From Algibacter sp. L1A34 (GTDB taxonomy: Bacteria > Bacteroidota > Bacteroidia > Flavobacteriales > Flavobacteriaceae), in assembly GCF_009796805.1 (NCBI RefSeq), contig NZ_CP047029.1:1043501-1107500 (forward strand): DNA of 64,000 nucleotides, given 5' to 3'. Within the stretch, counting starts at the first letter, position 1, and every line of letters begins with the position of its first letter. The notes under the pieces were generated by a model that saw only the letters and a program-made list of their open reading frames with translations, was not told where the DNA came from and did not search any database. The translations under genes and the position numbers were made by a program. Below, piece by piece: positions 16,765-24,545 of this stretch.

Positions 16765-18258
16765 ATGTCATATACATCACAAACACTTTCAGATTTAGAA
16801 AAAGAACATTTAGCTGCTATAAATACAGCTCAAGAAAAAATGATGACAGATTTAAATGAGGCACAAACCTCAGGAAATCATGAAAAGCTACAAGAAGCAA
16901 GTATTCTATTTCAGAATATAACAACACAATTAGCAGAAGAATACACCAAACGTATCGATGAAATTAATACTTTAAACCATAAAGCTGTGGCTGAAAAAGA
17001 GCCAGAGATTTACACCAATAGCAGAACCGATATAGATTTAAATTTATTAGTATATGATGGTGATAGAGATTATGTTATTGCTTTTCAACAAGACGAATTA
17101 ATTCAAAAAACTTTAGAAAAAGTAAACAAAAACAGTGGTAAATTTAAGTCTAGAAAACATTTATTAAAATCTAGCTTAAGGTTAACAAAAACCTTAGCAC
17201 CAATGCTTCATGAAATAGGAGAGCATTGTAAAAACACATTAAAACTTAAAGCCGATATTGAATTTTTTGTTTACCAAAGCGATATTTTTAATGCATCTTG
17301 CTATCCGCCAGACGATAATAAATTATACATTATTTTATCATCAGGAATCTTAGAACGTTTTTCTAAAGAAGAATTAACTTTTGTTGTTGGCCATGAAATA
17401 GGGCATGTACTTTTTGAGCATTTTGATTATCCAGTACGTCAAATTTTAGATACAGGAGAAAATGAATTAGCACCAATCCATGCCATGAAATTGTATGCAT
17501 GGAACAGAAATGCAGAAATAAGTGCAGATAGAGCTGGTTTATTATGTTGCCAAAACTTTGAAGCTGTAGGTCGTACTTTTTTTAAATTATCATCAGGTGT
17601 AACAACAGATTCTTTAGACTTTCAATTAAATGCATACATCGAACAATTTGTAGATTTAGAAGAAGTTTTAAACGATTCTAATTTAGATCCTTCAGATTGG
17701 TATAGCAGTCATCCTTTTAGTCCTTTAAGAATTAAAGCCCTAGAACTTTTTAATAAAAGCGAGACTTATGCTGCTTTTAATAAATCTATTTCTGGTGAAA
17801 TTACAGAAGAAGCTATGGAGGTTGAAATTAAGCGTATTATGTCTTTAATGGAACCTGAAAATTTAGATGAAGAAGGAGAACATTCTGAAAAAATACAACG
17901 CTTAATGTTTTTAGGTGGTTATCTAATTTCGAATGCAGATGGTGTTGTAGACGATTCTGAAATACAAGCATTAAGTAGTATTGTTGCTCCTAAAGTTTTC
18001 GCCAATTGTATGATGACTATAAAAGGATTAACAGAACAAGAAATGATTGAAGAAGTACAACAGCTTACCAAAGATTTGGATGTTGCCCTGTCCGTTATGC
18101 AAAAGCTAAATATATTAAGAGACTTATCCATTATATCTTATGCCGATGGAGAAATAGATGATAGTGAAGTTAATGTTTTATATAACCTAGCAAGGCTTCT
18201 ATATATAAATACAGATTTTATAGATCGTGTTATTGGTGATGCGCAAGGTGTAAATTAG
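16765..18258 (+). CDS. Soluble M48-family zinc metalloprotease with C-terminal TerB-like domain
   Basis: A 497-residue protein. The N-terminal 70 residues are coiled-coil-like. The protease domain has the zinc site VGHEIGHVLFEHF (HEIGH at 210-214) and the third ligand in EISADRAG (251-258), typical of M48. Unlike HtpX or Ste24 it has no membrane segments or signal, so it should act in the cytoplasm. The C-terminal part (about 375-495) has the TerB/DjlA-like pair of acidic loops (SNADGVVDDSEIQAL and SYADGEIDDSEVNVL), fitting metal-binding TerB helices. Last gene of the cluster, followed by a terminator. Confidence 0.9.
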   Translation: MSYTSQTLSDLEKEHLAAINTAQEKMMTDLNEAQTSGNHEKLQEASILFQNITTQLAEEYTKRIDEINTLNHKAVAEKEPEIYTNSRTDIDLNLLVYDGDRDYVIAFQQDELIQKTLEKVNKNSGKFKSRKHLLKSSLRLTKTLAPMLHEIGEHCKNTLKLKADIEFFVYQSDIFNASCYPPDDNKLYIILSSGILERFSKEELTFVVGHEIGHVLFEHFDYPVRQILDTGENELAPIHAMKLYAWNRNAEISADRAGLLCCQNFEAVGRTFFKLSSGVTTDSLDFQLNAYIEQFVDLEEVLNDSNLDPSDWYSSHPFSPLRIKALELFNKSETYAAFNKSISGEITEEAMEVEIKRIMSLMEPENLDEEGEHSEKIQRLMFLGGYLISNADGVVDDSEIQALSSIVAPKVFANCMMTIKGLTEQEMIEEVQQLTKDLDVALSVMQKLNILRDLSIISYADGEIDDSEVNVLYNLARLLYINTDFIDRVIGDAQGVN

Positions 18259-18302
18259 TTAGTGTTTTAAGGGTGTGAGTCCTTAAAAAGTTTTACCACA
18301 AT

Positions 18303-18334
18303 AAAGGTAGTAATTTAATTTACTGCCTTTTTTT
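18303..18334 (+). terminator. Rho-independent terminator of the M48 cluster
   Basis: An 11-pair stem (one G-U) AAAGGTAGTAA / TTACTGCCTTT with a short AT loop, then a T-run. It closes the five-gene cluster. Confidence 0.8.
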
Positions 18335-18426
18335 ATTTGAATAAACACTTTAGTGTGACATACAAATAGACTAATAATCTAGAAAAAGTTGTTAATTATT
18401 TTTTTATCGATATCTTTAAAAAACCA

Positions 18427-18442
18427 AATTGGTTAACCAATT
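18427..18442. promoter_or_regulatory. Perfect 16-bp palindrome, candidate operator
   Basis: AATTGGTTAACCAATT is a perfect palindrome 22 bases before the lyase start codon. Its size and symmetry suit a dimeric repressor or activator site. Confidence 0.5.
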
Positions 18443-18464
18443 AAAATAATTTCAAACTAATAGC

Positions 18465-19274
18465 ATGTATACAATCGCTAAATCATTAATGCTTTCCCTG
18501 TTTTTTATAAGCTGTTCTAACGAAAAAGCAAATACAGATGAAGAAGACAGTTTAATTAAACTTGAAATCGAAATAGAAGTTGATGATTCAGAAACCGGAA
18601 ATACAACAAAAACACCCAACGGAACTTGCAGTACAACCGTAAATTTCGAAGATTTAGTAGTAGAAACCAGCTGGATATCTCAAGACACAGGAGATCGAGA
18701 TACTTTTGATGCCTGCAGTGTAGATGGAGAAAACTGGATGGATAGATACGATACTGATATTGTTATGTTAACCTGTTTAAGCGGTGATAGCCATAGAACA
18801 GAGTTAAAAGAAAACATAGGAGATGAGGCTGCTTTAGACCACTATAAAAAAATGACATTTACTGCTAAATTTACAAATATCCCTGAAAATGGCGTTACAA
18901 TTGCACAAATTCATAATAGAGGAACCGATGTAAAAAGGCCTTGGTTAAGGCTTTACTTTGATAACAACAAAAACATTAAAATAAAGGAAACAGAAACAAA
19001 CCCAACAGGCAGCAGCTCTGATTACACGACTTACACTGGTCCAGAATACATCGAAAATCAAGAAATTATCATAACGATTATAACAGGTGAAAACAGCGAC
19101 AAAAAAGCAGAAATCAGTTTACAAATGGGCGAGGTATCATGGACACAAACGCTTTGGCCAAATGAAGCTTGGAGTGTTAAAAGTGATACATATTACTTAA
19201 AAGCTGGCGTATATACCGAAGGAAATGATACGACACCAAAAGTAGAATATAGCGCGTTTTCAATAAGTCATTAA
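18465..19274 (+). CDS. PL7-like polysaccharide (alginate) lyase lipoprotein
   Basis: A 269-residue lipoprotein (lipobox FISC, Cys17), followed by an acidic, Asp/Glu-rich linker to about residue 50. The remaining ~215 residues carry the three PL7 signatures in order: RTEL (111-114), QIH (148-150) and YLKAGVY (244-250), which in family 7 supply the catalytic Arg, Gln, His and Tyr of the jelly-roll cleft. QIH rather than QVH is usually taken to favour guluronate-containing blocks. The last motif has YTE where YNQ is usual. It would cleave alginate by beta-elimination on the cell surface or in the periplasm. It stands alone without SusC/D or other lyases. Confidence 0.82.
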   Translation: MYTIAKSLMLSLFFISCSNEKANTDEEDSLIKLEIEIEVDDSETGNTTKTPNGTCSTTVNFEDLVVETSWISQDTGDRDTFDACSVDGENWMDRYDTDIVMLTCLSGDSHRTELKENIGDEAALDHYKKMTFTAKFTNIPENGVTIAQIHNRGTDVKRPWLRLYFDNNKNIKIKETETNPTGSSSDYTTYTGPEYIENQEIIITIITGENSDKKAEISLQMGEVSWTQTLWPNEAWSVKSDTYYLKAGVYTEGNDTTPKVEYSAFSISH

Positions 19275-19288
19275 AACAAACCAAGTTT

Positions 19289-19912
19289 TTATAAATAATC
19301 TAGAAACGTTTCTCTATCGATATCCTCCGCACCTAAACTTTCTAAATGATTGGTATAAACCTGGCAGTCAATAAGCTTGTAATTTGTATTTTGAATAAAC
19401 GTTATAAAGCCAACTTTACTAGCATTACTTACTTTGGTAAACATACTTTCTCCACAAAATACACCGTTACCTAAATCAACTCCGTAAAGCCCAGCAACAA
19501 GCGTATCGTTTTGCCAAACTTCAACAGACTTAGCAAAGCCTTGTTCGTGTAGTTCCACATAAGCATCAATCATATGCTCCGTAATCCAAGTGCCGGCTTG
19601 ACCATCTCGTTTCATTTTAGAACACTCGGTAATTACAGTTCTAAAGTCTTTATTTACAGTAACGACAAAATCAGAATTTCTTAAAACTTGCCGCATACTT
19701 TTAGAAACCTTAAGTTTCTCCGGAAATAAAACAAAACGCGGATCTGGAGACCACCATACGATAGGTTCGGCATCATCAAACCAAGGAAAAATACCCGATT
19801 TATAAGCAAGTATTAAGCGCTCTACAGATAAATCGCCACCAATAGCAAGCACACCTTCGGGAGACGCTTCCGAGACATCGGGAAATTGTATGTTTTCGTT
19901 TAAATAATACAC
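19289..19912 (-). CDS. aat: Leucyl/phenylalanyl-tRNA--protein transferase
   Basis: Adds Leu or Phe from aminoacyl-tRNA to N-terminal Arg/Lys of proteins, marking them for ClpAP (N-degron pathway). Family motifs are clear: FPDVSEASPEGVLAIGGDLS, GIFPWF, WWSPDPRFVLFP, GTWITEHMIDAYVELHEQGFAKSVE, and CGESMFTKVSNASKVG. Length 207 is normal for Bacteroidota. The start is GTG at 19912; a TAA stop lies immediately upstream in frame, so no longer start exists. It converges with the lyase gene. Confidence 0.96.
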   Translation of the reverse strand: MYYLNENIQFPDVSEASPEGVLAIGGDLSVERLILAYKSGIFPWFDDAEPIVWWSPDPRFVLFPEKLKVSKSMRQVLRNSDFVVTVNKDFRTVITECSKMKRDGQAGTWITEHMIDAYVELHEQGFAKSVEVWQNDTLVAGLYGVDLGNGVFCGESMFTKVSNASKVGFITFIQNTNYKLIDCQVYTNHLESLGAEDIDRETFLDYL

Positions 19913-19980
19913 TTAGCAACTGTTATAACATAGCGTTCCCTTTAAATAAATTTAACGAGACTCTATTAATTGTAAAAATA

Positions 19981-20021
19981 AAAAACCTCAACATTTTTTA
20001 TAAAATATTGAGGTTTTTTTA
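19981..20021 (-). terminator. Rho-independent terminator of the DUF3127 gene
   Basis: A-run, 11-pair stem with one C-A mismatch (CCTCAA...TTGAGG core) and a T-run on either strand. It lies just after the DUF3127 stop and before aat, and could work in both directions. Confidence 0.8.
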
Positions 20022-20060
20022 TAAAATCTCTACTCTCGTAGAAATACAAAATCATTTTTA

Positions 20061-20438
20061 TTAGAAAGGTAAATCGTCGTGATCTTCTTCTTTTAAATCT
20101 CCTGCTGGTTCAAAAGCATCTGCAGGTGGTACAGCTGGCATACCTGCACTAGAACCTTCTGCTTGCACTGCTTCAATTCTCCAACCTTGAATTGAGTTAA
20201 AATATTTAGTTTCTCCTTGTGGATTAACCCATTCTCTACCACGTAAGTTAATGCTAATTTTAACTTGTTGGCCTTCTTTATAACTATTTAATAAATCTGT
20301 TTTATCTTGTACAAATTCCACCATAATGTGTTGTGGATATTGCTCTTCTGTTGTCACTACAATCTCTCTTTTTCTAAACCCATTTCCACCGAACGTTTGA
20401 GTTTCTCCAACCATTTTTACTCTTCCTTGAACTTCCAT
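20061..20438 (-). CDS. DUF3127 protein with SSB-like acidic tail
   Basis: A 125-residue protein of the DUF3127 family (MEVQGRVKMVGETQTFGGNGFRKREIVV, then WVNPQGETKYFNSIQGWRIE), which has an OB-fold-like strand pattern over residues 1-90. A flexible Pro/Ala linker follows, then an acidic end terminating in DDLPF. This tail closely copies the C-terminal tip of bacterial SSB (DDDIPF), which docks replication and repair proteins. I infer a single-stranded nucleic-acid-binding role. Own terminator downstream; the flavin reductase gene lies upstream on the same strand. Confidence 0.85.
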   Translation of the reverse strand: MEVQGRVKMVGETQTFGGNGFRKREIVVTTEEQYPQHIMVEFVQDKTDLLNSYKEGQQVKISINLRGREWVNPQGETKYFNSIQGWRIEAVQAEGSSAGMPAVPPADAFEPAGDLKEEDHDDLPF

Positions 20439-20479
20439 TTTATATATATATTAGTATTCGTAAATTTAAAATGCCTCTA

Positions 20480-21349
20480 TTAAGACAGTAATATTCTCCA
20501 AGCATCTTCAACATTACCCAAACTTAAATAATATTGAGCAAGCTCATGCTTTTCATTGTGCGTTGCTGTTTTTATGCTCGGGTTATTCGATCCTAAACTG
20601 GCAACAAATGTTTCAACGCTTTCGGTTGTTGGTAAAGTTTCAACATTACCCAACATCCCTAAATCGTTCCCTGTTAGAACCATGCTGTTTTTAACATGAT
20701 CAGGAAAATTATCAACTCCAACCCCTTTGGTTGCAACTGGTTTTGGTATTTCAAAAAAACCGTTTTTAGCACGACTATAAAAACTACCTCCAGCTCTAGC
20801 CACTAAATCAAGCTTTTCTTGATTTATGGTATCATCTTCATTTAAAACAGCATCATCAATATGCAATTTTACAACCTCACAAATCACCAAATTACCAGCA
20901 CCACCTTCATGCCCTAACCTAATAACTTCATTTACCTTACACTCTATTTGTATAGGAGATTCGGCTACTCGAAACGGTTTCACAATATCAGATTTCAACA
21001 TGGTTAACCCAACTTTATCAAATTCATTAACACCATCGGCATACTCTGTACTTGATAATGACATTTGATGTACTAAATCAAAATTAACCACATTAATTAC
21101 CACCTCTTTCGTCGCTTCTACATTTAATAATGTATGCTTTTCCGTATTATCTTTAACACGTCTAGCCGGCGAAAAAATTAATATTGGCGGCTTTGCGCTA
21201 AACACATTAAAAAAACTAAATGGTGATAAATTAGGATTCCCATCAGCATCCACAGTGCTTGCAAACGCTATTGGCCTAGGCGCTACGGCACTTAACAAAT
21301 AGCTATGCAATTTACTTGTTGCAACACTTTTAGGGTCTATAGATACCAT
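20480..21349 (-). CDS. Flavin reductase-like (DIM6/NTAB) family protein
   Basis: FMN-binding split-barrel protein of 289 residues. The core SAVAPRPIAFASTVDADGNPNLSPFSFFNVFSAKPPI is the typical flavin-reductase-like domain for FMN binding (about residues 17-55). Members reduce flavins with NAD(P)H or act as oxidoreductases on unknown substrates. The C-terminal ~80 residues (about 210-289) are an extra, partly helical extension. A -7 box TACCTTTG lies at 21374-21367 on the minus strand, inside what would be the N-terminal part of the opposite kinase if the longest frame were used. Confidence 0.9.
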   Translation of the reverse strand: MVSIDPKSVATSKLHSYLLSAVAPRPIAFASTVDADGNPNLSPFSFFNVFSAKPPILIFSPARRVKDNTEKHTLLNVEATKEVVINVVNFDLVHQMSLSSTEYADGVNEFDKVGLTMLKSDIVKPFRVAESPIQIECKVNEVIRLGHEGGAGNLVICEVVKLHIDDAVLNEDDTINQEKLDLVARAGGSFYSRAKNGFFEIPKPVATKGVGVDNFPDHVKNSMVLTGNDLGMLGNVETLPTTESVETFVASLGSNNPSIKTATHNEKHELAQYYLSLGNVEDAWRILLS

Positions 21350-21366
21350 TAAGTTTTTAATTTGGA

Positions 21367-21374
21367 CAAAGGTA
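21367..21374 (-). promoter_or_regulatory. Predicted -7 box of the flavin reductase gene
   Basis: TACCTTTG on the minus strand, 17 bases before the start codon at 21349. Confidence 0.5.
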
Positions 21375-21469
21375 ACTATTCTCTTGTGGAACTAAAAACA
21401 GATTTACTAACAACTTTGAACAATAATATTAACAGATTTGCATTATATTACTTGACAATTAATTATAGC

Positions 21470-22636
21470 ATGATTTTCACCAAATATAATGCCGCTTTCC
21501 GCTGGGTAATGATAGCCACATCATTTATCATTGTTTCCTTAATTTTATGGAATACTTACGAGTTTTTCCAGCATTTTAAAAAGGAAGAAAGTATAAAAAT
21601 GGAAAATTGGTCGTTTGCCCAAACCGATTTTATAAACGATGAAACCAATGGAGATTTAGAACTCACACTTAAAATTTTAAGCAGCAACAAAACAACTCCA
21701 ATGCTTGTTATTAATGAAGACGGCAGCTTAGGAAGTTACAACAATATTGATGAAACAAAAGTTACCGACTCCGTTTATGTTCAAAAGTTAATCGCAAAAT
21801 TCAAGGAAGAAAACACACCAAAACACGTAAAAATGGGAGACACTATCGTTAGCACCATTTACTATGGCAATTCTCCTTTACTTAATAAACTAAAGTATTA
21901 CCCGCTGGCTTTATTGCTTATTATTTTTCTGTTTTCGGCCATGATTTACTTTTTTTATAGCAGCAATAAAAACGCGGTACAAAACAAGTTATGGTCGGGT
22001 ATGGCAAAGGAAACCGCACACCAAATAGGCACGCCCCTATCCTCTTTAATTGGCTGGACCGAAATTTTAAAAATAGAAGAAGTAAACCCAGAATATATTG
22101 TAGAAATTGAAAAAGACATAGATAGGCTAAAAACTATTACAGAACGTTTTAGCAAAATAGGTTCGTTGCCAACACTGGAATCTGTCGATATTATAAAAGA
22201 AACTATAGAATCTTTCGATTACTTAAAATCAAGATCGTCCAAGTTAATTGAGTTTGAAATAAAAACACCCGTAGACCCAATTCCCGTAAAAATAAACAAA
22301 CAACTTTATAGCTGGACGATTGAAAATCTTGTTAAAAATGCTATCGATGCCATGAAAGGACGAGGCAAACTAAAAATTGAAATTTCGCAATTAGAGCTAC
22401 AAGTTAAAATAAGCATAACCGATACCGGAAAAGGGATTGCAAAAAAGGATTTTAATAAAGTTTTTGAGCCGGGTTACACCACAAAAAAACGTGGTTGGGG
22501 ACTTGGATTGTCACTTACTAGACGTATTATTGAAGATTTCCACAACGGAAAAATAAAAGTATTACAATCGGAAAAAGGTATAGGTACTACGTTTTTAATA
22601 ACTCTAAAACGCGACTCTCATGAAGAAACAAGATAA
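21470..22636 (+). CDS. Two-membrane-segment sensor histidine kinase
   Basis: A 388-residue kinase: membrane segment about 10-30, a periplasmic sensor domain about 35-140, a second segment about 145-163, phosphoacceptor His185 in AKETAHQIGTPLSSLIGW, N-box NLVKNAIDAM, DTGKGIAKKDF and the G-box GWGLGLSLTRRIIE. Start chosen at ATG 21470: the frame is open upstream to a TTG at 21362, but that stretch contains the opposite gene's promoter and a near-consensus plus-strand -7 box (CAGATTTG, 21433-21440). It is an orphan: no response regulator is adjacent. Its 3' end overlaps the next gene by 17 bases. Confidence 0.88.
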   Translation: MIFTKYNAAFRWVMIATSFIIVSLILWNTYEFFQHFKKEESIKMENWSFAQTDFINDETNGDLELTLKILSSNKTTPMLVINEDGSLGSYNNIDETKVTDSVYVQKLIAKFKEENTPKHVKMGDTIVSTIYYGNSPLLNKLKYYPLALLLIIFLFSAMIYFFYSSNKNAVQNKLWSGMAKETAHQIGTPLSSLIGWTEILKIEEVNPEYIVEIEKDIDRLKTITERFSKIGSLPTLESVDIIKETIESFDYLKSRSSKLIEFEIKTPVDPIPVKINKQLYSWTIENLVKNAIDAMKGRGKLKIEISQLELQVKISITDTGKGIAKKDFNKVFEPGYTTKKRGWGLGLSLTRRIIEDFHNGKIKVLQSEKGIGTTFLITLKRDSHEETR

Positions 22637-22991
22637 ACTAATCACCATAAAAGAAGTTGCATTAAAAAACTATTGCCCAGAATGCTATAGTAATGGCGGC
22701 ATGCAACTCACCTTTAAGCAGCGCTTTATTGAGACTACATTTTACAAGCGTATTACAAACGAGATTAAACATGTGCTTTTCTGTAAAACATGCGATTCTA
22801 TAATTTATCCCGTACAATGGGATGAGCATATTGAGCGTGTTTTTGAATATCAAAAAAGAGCTTTTGTACCAAAAAAAACATCGCGACAATTTAAAAAGCC
22901 GGCTTATCTTATTTTTGCATTGATAGGTGTTGCTATTGTTGCAGTAATTGTTAGTCTTTTAATTTATAACAAGATTATAAATTTGCCTTAA
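22620..22991 (+). CDS. Zinc-ribbon-like protein with C-terminal membrane anchor
   Basis: A 123-residue protein with two cysteine pairs, CPEC (near residue 19) and CKTC (near residue 56), spaced as in a zinc ribbon, then a basic stretch and one membrane segment (about 96-117). I do not recognise the family. Its start overlaps the sensor kinase end by 17 bases, so the two are translationally coupled. The stop overlaps the convergent HIT gene by 17 bases. Confidence 0.7.
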   Translation: MKKQDKLITIKEVALKNYCPECYSNGGMQLTFKQRFIETTFYKRITNEIKHVLFCKTCDSIIYPVQWDEHIERVFEYQKRAFVPKKTSRQFKKPAYLIFALIGVAIVAVIVSLLIYNKIINLP

Positions 22992-23364
22992 TAGCTTCGG
23001 CTAACGCAACAAACTCCTCGGTAGATAATTTTTGTTTCTGAATAAATCGTGCATCTTCCATAGACTGTAACGGTATTAAATGTACATGCGCATGCGGCAC
23101 CTCTAAACCAATAACAGAAACACCAATACGTTTACACGGAACAGCCTTTTCAAGGGCTAATGCTACTGTTCTTGAAAAAGACATTAAACCATTATAAGTG
23201 GCTTCATCTAAATCAAAAATTTTGTCAACCTCCTGCTTAGGTACACAAAGCGTGTGGCCTTTTGCGTTTGGATTAACATCTAAAAACGCTAAAAAATCGT
23301 CGGTTTCTGCTACTTTGTAACATGGAAGTTCTCCGTTTATAATTTTAGTAAAAATAGATGCCAT
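22975..23364 (-). CDS. HIT family nucleotide-binding protein
   Basis: Histidine-triad hydrolase of 129 residues, acting on AMP-lysine/AMP-NH2-type or dinucleotide substrates in relatives. It begins SIFTKIINGELPCYKVAETDDFLAFLD and ends with the triad HAHVHLIPL (about residues 93-101). It is a Hint-type member. It lies downstream of greA on the same strand with a 56-base gap containing the decamer repeat copy 2, so co-transcription is likely. Confidence 0.95.
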   Translation of the reverse strand: MASIFTKIINGELPCYKVAETDDFLAFLDVNPNAKGHTLCVPKQEVDKIFDLDEATYNGLMSFSRTVALALEKAVPCKRIGVSVIGLEVPHAHVHLIPLQSMEDARFIQKQKLSTEEFVALAEAIKANL

Positions 23365-23393
23365 AATTTGTGTGTTTTTTAAATGAGGGTTTC

Positions 23394-23403
23394 GCTTTCG
23401 CGG
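23394..23403 (+). repeat. Polar decamer GCTTTCGCGG, copy 2
   Basis: In the greA-HIT intergenic gap, with a 17-base match to copy 1 (GTTTCGCTTTCGCGGAA). It is not explained by coding sequence. Confidence 0.6.
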
Positions 23404-23420
23404 AAATAAAAAAAATAATT

Positions 23421-23894
23421 CTATCTAGAAATTTCAACTATATCGAATTTCATTACGCCGTTTGGCACTTGAATCTCGGCAACATCACCAACAGACTTAC
23501 CTAATAAACCTTTTCCGATAGGAGAGTTTACCGATATTTTTCCGGTAGCCAAGTCTGCTTCACCATCTGCAACCAAAGTATAATTCATTTCCATACCATT
23601 GGTTTGATTTTTAATTTTCACTTTGCATAACACTAAAACTTTAGAATTATCTAATTGTGACTCATCAATAATACGAGCGCCAGCTAACGCATCTTCTAAC
23701 TTAGAAATTCTCATTTCTAACATACCTTGCGCTTCTTTTGCTGCATCATATTCAGCATTTTCACTTAAATCGCCCTTATCTCTCGCTTCTGCAATGGCTC
23801 TAGATGCCTTTACACGCTCAACATCTTTCAATTGTTTAAGCTCGCCTCTTAATCTTTTTAGTCCTTCAGGTGTATAGTAAGATACTTTACTCAT
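23421..23894 (-). CDS. greA: Transcription elongation factor GreA
   Basis: Binds RNA polymerase through its secondary channel and stimulates cleavage of backtracked RNA. The 157 residues show the N-terminal coiled coil (YYTPEGLKRLRGELKQLKDVERV, with the conserved acidic tip in RDKGDLSENAEYDAAKE) and the C-terminal FKBP-like domain (SPIGKGLLGKSVGDVAEIQVPNG). Standard length. Confidence 0.97.
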   Translation of the reverse strand: MSKVSYYTPEGLKRLRGELKQLKDVERVKASRAIAEARDKGDLSENAEYDAAKEAQGMLEMRISKLEDALAGARIIDESQLDNSKVLVLCKVKIKNQTNGMEMNYTLVADGEADLATGKISVNSPIGKGLLGKSVGDVAEIQVPNGVMKFDIVEISR

Positions 23895-24064
23895 AACTTC
23901 ATCGTTTACTTAATAAAAAAAGATTCCGAAATACAATTTAATAATAATTATTAAAGCATTCGGAACAAAAAAATCCCGTTCACACGAGATTCGAAAACAA
24001 ATATACAAAATAATTAACTCAATTTGCTTTTTGTTGTAAATTGCAAATCAATTTCCCCTTAACT

Positions 24065-24493
24065 ATGCGATTCATATTTCTTTTAATAGCTACCTTAGTT
24101 TTAACTTCTTGCAATGATAACTCGATAGATAATCCTAACTGCCAATTTCTCCTAGACTTAAGTATAAATGAAGTTGTTAACTTAAATTTACCACAATACA
24201 GCCAACTGCAATTTGCAGGAAACTCGGTGTATTTACCTAATGCTGGAAATGGCGGAATTATAGTAGCGAGTACTGGTGTAGATTATTATGCTTGGGATGC
24301 TGCAGACCCAAACCATATACCTAGCTCGTGCTCTATTTTAGTGAATTCTGGTTTAACCGCCACTTGCGGTTGCGATGATAAAAATGAATATAGCTTAGTA
24401 ACAGGGCAAGCTTTAGGTGATAACGACTTACCTTGCACATTGTTATTTTACAGAGTTCAGGTAAACGGGAGTACGTTAATTATTTCAAATTAA
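24065..24493 (+). CDS. Small unknown lipoprotein
   Basis: A 142-residue protein with a lipoprotein signal (MRFIFLLIATLVLTSC, Cys16) followed by NDNSIDNPNC, a mildly acidic export context. The mature part is cysteine-rich (six or so Cys, including CGCDD), suggesting disulfides outside the cytoplasm, and mostly beta. No family recognised. Start chosen at ATG 24065, which gives a canonical signal peptide; the longer frame begins at a TTG 24 bases upstream. It converges with the TonB receptor gene. Confidence 0.75.
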   Translation: MRFIFLLIATLVLTSCNDNSIDNPNCQFLLDLSINEVVNLNLPQYSQLQFAGNSVYLPNAGNGGIIVASTGVDYYAWDAADPNHIPSSCSILVNSGLTATCGCDDKNEYSLVTGQALGDNDLPCTLLFYRVQVNGSTLIISN

Positions 24494-24545
24494 CACCTTT
24501 CTAAACCTCTAGCAAGATTCAGAAAAGTGTCTAATCTATATTTTA

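Noticed and set aside
21362-21469. Longest-frame start (TTG) of the sensor kinase
   Set aside because: This stretch holds the opposite gene's -7 box and a near-consensus plus-strand -7 box. The ATG at 21470 gives a typical short N-terminus before the first membrane segment.
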